Shown here: in pieces, positions 60,923 through 64,000 of the stretch
Layout of the letters: each line of letters opens with the position of its first letter
Numbering within the stretch: the first letter of the stretch is position 1
Assembly (NCBI GenBank): GCA_024138025.1
Contig: JAMXBD010001598.1
Span: 186,001 to 250,000 of the forward strand
Direction of reading: 5' to 3'
Length of the DNA stretch: 64,000 nt
From: Combretum micranthum
Lineage: Eukaryota > Streptophyta > Magnoliopsida > Myrtales > Combretaceae
Position numbers and translations under genes: made by a program
Notes under the pieces: model-generated
Database searches by the model: none
What the model was told of the DNA's origin: nothing
The model's input: the letters and a program-made list of their open reading frames with translations, nothing else

Positions 60923-63290
60923 GGGTAGGTTGTGTATGAATTGAAACGGCCCATATGCAAGGGTGTATCACTCTTGGATGGAAAAGTGCAATGTCATTGG
61001 ATTGAAACGGCCTCCCAAACGGCCCCATATGAGAGGGCATTTCAATTTCTGATGCCTCCCCTACTACGATGTTGTTTTGTAATTTACTCATAACTTTTTC
61101 ATCTGACCTCTGATTGAGGTGATTCAAGTTGCGTTGGAAAGCTTAAAAAAAGATCTATAATTTTCATATTCTGAGTTTTTACAAATTTTAAAAGTATTAA
61201 TGCTTAAATTTTTATTCTTTCTAGCTGCTACACTTTCCAAAATAAAATTAAAAACTTGTATTGGTTTGTTAAATGTGTTTTAACTTATGAAATGAATCTT
61301 TTTAAATTAAAATGAGATAGATAAGTGATATTTGATGTGTTATGTAAGTTAATTGATGTAATTAAACATGGGTTAAGTAGATTTATAGATTCAACAAATA
61401 ATTATATTAAATCTAGAAGTTAGTTATAAAATGAAATTTGTTAACAAACCTAAGTTCAACTTGACTAAATGAACTTGAATGAACTAAAATGGATTAGATT
61501 GTTTAACTTTGATGAATTTGGCCAGGTCTAACTTAATGTAAGCTCAAATTGATATAGATCTTAGATATATAATGAATTAGTAATTAATCTAAGTCCAACT
61601 TGGCTTAATGAGCTTTACTAAGCTAAAATGAATTAGATTGTCTAAGTTTAATAAACTTGACTTAGTAAATGAATCAAATAACTAATTTTAATCAATTTGG
61701 CTAATGTTAAGCTAAAATGGGTTAATAGCTAATAATTAGCTTAGATGAATGAATTAGGATGATCTTTGAATAATATGGGGAATATGTTGTTTCAAATGTG
61801 TGTTTACTTGGAAAATAAATGTTTTTGGTTTATGAATTCTTTGTTAATGCTTTTGTAATAAAACACTATAAATAAAGAGAAAAGAAATTCTTTGACAGAC
61901 AAAGGAGAACTGTCCATATTTTGGCAGGGCAATCTTCGCAGCCGTAGTGGGGTTCCTATTTAGTGTCTGATCAAATAGGTTTAATAAAATGAGTTTGAGA
62001 TAAATGGATAAATAGCTTAAGTTCTCATATGATTTTGATGAAGTAGATGATTAGTTTAGTTTAGTTTTTTATACGAGTTATTTCCTTTACAGAAGTGGAT
62101 ATCTGATTTATCTTTTGGATTATCTTCTGAAATTCCTTTCGAGGCTATGTTTGGATTTCATATTCAAGGCATGCAGTAACTTGTGTGGTGATTGTTAGGA
62201 TAGACATCTTAAATGGACTAAAAACTTAAACTGGAAATAATAATTGTTTGAATTGGTTGTCTATTCCGCTGTTTAAATCAGTATCTAGCTCGATATGGCA
62301 GATCGATATTCGGCTCGAGGAGCAGCACCTTGCTTAGATTGAGGGTATAGTAGTTAAGGCGCTTGGACCACTCTTGTCATTCTGATATGACTTTCATAAG
62401 TGGTTCAGCGGGTAATCGATGGGGAATTTGGTATCGGTGTAACATTTACTTATACTTGGGGGGAAATACCATGGTTTAGTTCAACGTTTATGGGAACGGT
62501 GAACTAGATTCATGTTATGGAATGAGTCTAAGTAGAGTTGTGTAACGGATAGAAACCCTAGATGAGATTACTTAATCGTTATGGTAATTATCTAGGATGG
62601 TATGAGTATCCGAGCTACTTATATCAACCCTCTGAATATCGTGATCGTTACTCAGGTTCCCGCGCTATTCTTGTTGTTCGAAGTTTGAATACTCCTATGT
62701 TGATTTGTTTACTTTAAAGAAAGATAATAAATTATGGTTGTCTCATTTACATTTAGTTAAGCTCGTATGCCACATCGCCTATGATTGTGTTGCTGTGTAC
62801 TGAGCTCCAGCTCATTCCTATTTATGTTTATCCTTTTACAGGTTGTTGATGAAGTTGTTATTGTTTATGATGAAGATGAGTAATGAGATGATGATTTGAT
62901 GATGATGTGGAGGCTGTTGATGTTGTTGTTCTTATTATTGTTGTTATTGTTGATGTGATGATGATTGTCTCAGGCATCAGGCGAATTTGAAGATTTGGAA
63001 GATGAGTGAAATATAATAGGACCGAGATATATTTATATTTTATTTCTTCTTTGTTTTGTTTTATAGAGATTGAATTCATTTATAAATTTGTATCTTCATT
63101 TAAGAGCTTGTTAGTGCCCATGGTTTGTAAATAAGCTTTTGTAAAGATTTTTTTAAGTGAAAGTTTTTCTACTTATAATAGTGGAAGTTTGAAATACTTT
63201 TATGTAGAAATGTTTTTATTAAAGTTTATTTTTTTTGCTGCTAAATCCAGTTATCTGAAAATCTAACTAAATTTTTTCATAACCTAAAAT
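59640..63290 (+). mobile_element. Long gypsy-type LTR, degenerate (copy B), limits approximate
   Basis: This is the partner of 17940-21590 with the same landmarks: pyrimidine/purine switch (60170-60400), CATAACTTTTTCATCTGACC (61088), GGTTCCCGCGCTATTC (62655) and TTTTTTTTGCTGC near 63230. It includes about 335 bases (62300-62634) identical to copy A by eye. Confidence 0.55.
60765..61050 (+). repeat. Tandem GAAACGGCCC-type repeat block with T14-G37 tract (copy B)
   Basis: The same imperfect units as at 19060-19345, one more of them retained (GAATTGAAACGGCCCATATG, near 60938). The homopolymer is T14 (60871-60884) joined directly to G37 (60885-60921), in contrast to the G30 / G47 pair of copy A. 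Confidence 0.85.
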
Positions 63291-63750
63291 CGAATAGCAA
63301 TGTTCAATATAAACACCTTCTTTTAAGACAACTTTACGTATAATTCGTAAGAGTTATACATGGTTGGGGACTTGGTGTGTTTAATTCGAGAATTGAGCAT
63401 GTCGGATCTTTACAAACTCATGAACAAATTAAACAAACTAGATACAAATTAAATATAGATAAGATACAAATGCAGATCAAATACAGATAATATACAGATA
63501 ATCCAAACGGATCGCTAACCTACACTTATTAAAATCATATTATTCTTGGTTCTATAACTTACTATTTAAGTTTATAGAGGCTCAAAGTTCATCTTAATAT
63601 TTGAGAAAGAGTTGAATGGATTCCAAGATTTTAAAGTGTTTTTAAATCTTTATGGATGGATTTGAACAAATTTCAAAGGTCTATAACAAGGAAAATGTGA
63701 GTTGTCAAAAAGTTATTTTATACGTAAGTGACAACACCGATTGTCTTCTA

Positions 63751-64000
63751 CTCATGTACTTCTACATGGGTAAATACACCACTCATGTAGCCACTTGTGT
63801 GGGGGAACAAAAGCATGATTTTCAAGGTTTTAAATCCACTGTGTTAAACACAGGTCTGAACATAACTCTTGTACTTCTACATGGGTAAATACACCACTCA
63901 TGTACTCACTTGTGTGGGGAACAGAAGCATGATCTTCAAGGTTTTAAATCCATTGTGTTCAACATAGGTCTCAACACAACTCGTATACTCACTAGTGTAG
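63751..64000 (+). repeat. 115-bp tandem repeat (copy B, cut by window end)
   Basis: Units start at 63751 and 63866 (period 115), as in copy A 22072-22320; a third, shortened unit begins about 63980. Confidence 0.8.

Larger units (their letters stand above)
39189..63999 (+). repeat. Large direct repeat, copy B
   Basis: This is the second copy of 1-22320. It holds a PLATZ pseudogene, the same gypsy, hAT, MITE, SINE and LTR remnants, and a private 3.76-kb solo LTR. It lacks two insertions found in copy A and preserves both empty sites. The homologous unit probably starts left of 39189, because copy A is cut at base 1 and the gypsy element of copy B continues leftward to about 37082. Confidence 0.95.

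Overview
The window is plant nuclear DNA, almost certainly from a flowering plant and probably a eudicot. It is very AT-rich. It carries one spliced gene of the plant-specific PLATZ family, and most of the rest is plant transposons: Ty3/gypsy and other LTR remnants, hAT-type and other MITEs, a PIF/Harbinger element and tRNA-derived SINE remnants. There are no bacterial-style operons, rRNA genes, convincing tRNA genes or CRISPR arrays. I do not name a species.

The dominant structure is a large direct repeat. Positions 1-22320 (copy A) reappear in the same order and orientation from 39189 to the window end (copy B). By eye the two are about 95 % identical, with some runs of about 300 identical bases. 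Both copies are cut by the window edges, so the full unit is longer than seen. About 16.9 kb separates them (22321-39188). The copies differ by insertions: copy A alone has a 912-bp hAT MITE (4871-5782) and a 386-bp solo LTR (14252-14637); copy B alone has a 3.76-kb solo LTR (40039-43799). A real segmental duplication and two haplotypes joined in assembly both fit.

Layout of each copy, left to right: a decayed minus-strand chromovirus-like gypsy element (gag, tRNA-Met primer site, LTR, then a stray pol C-terminus); hAT MITEs; a three-exon PLATZ gene on the minus strand (intact in A at 8304-9433, frameshifted in B at 50315-51458); a SINE relic and more MITEs; a gene-like relic near 15.7 / 57.4 kb; a long plus-strand LTR of about 3.6 kb with poly-G tracts; and a 115-bp tandem repeat.

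Between the copies: a complete but dead PIF/Harbinger element with TTA target duplication (23403-27192) and two decayed ORFs; long AT-rich sequence with a SINE and a MITE; a fold-back repeat; a SAM-dependent methyltransferase pseudogene (36331-37034); and directly upstream of it in the same direction the RT, protease and zinc-knuckle remnants of the gypsy element that runs on into copy B.

The only gene that looks capable of function is PLATZ copy A, a predicted 224-residue zinc-dependent, AT-rich-DNA-binding transcription regulator. Everything else is mobile-element sequence in various stages of decay.
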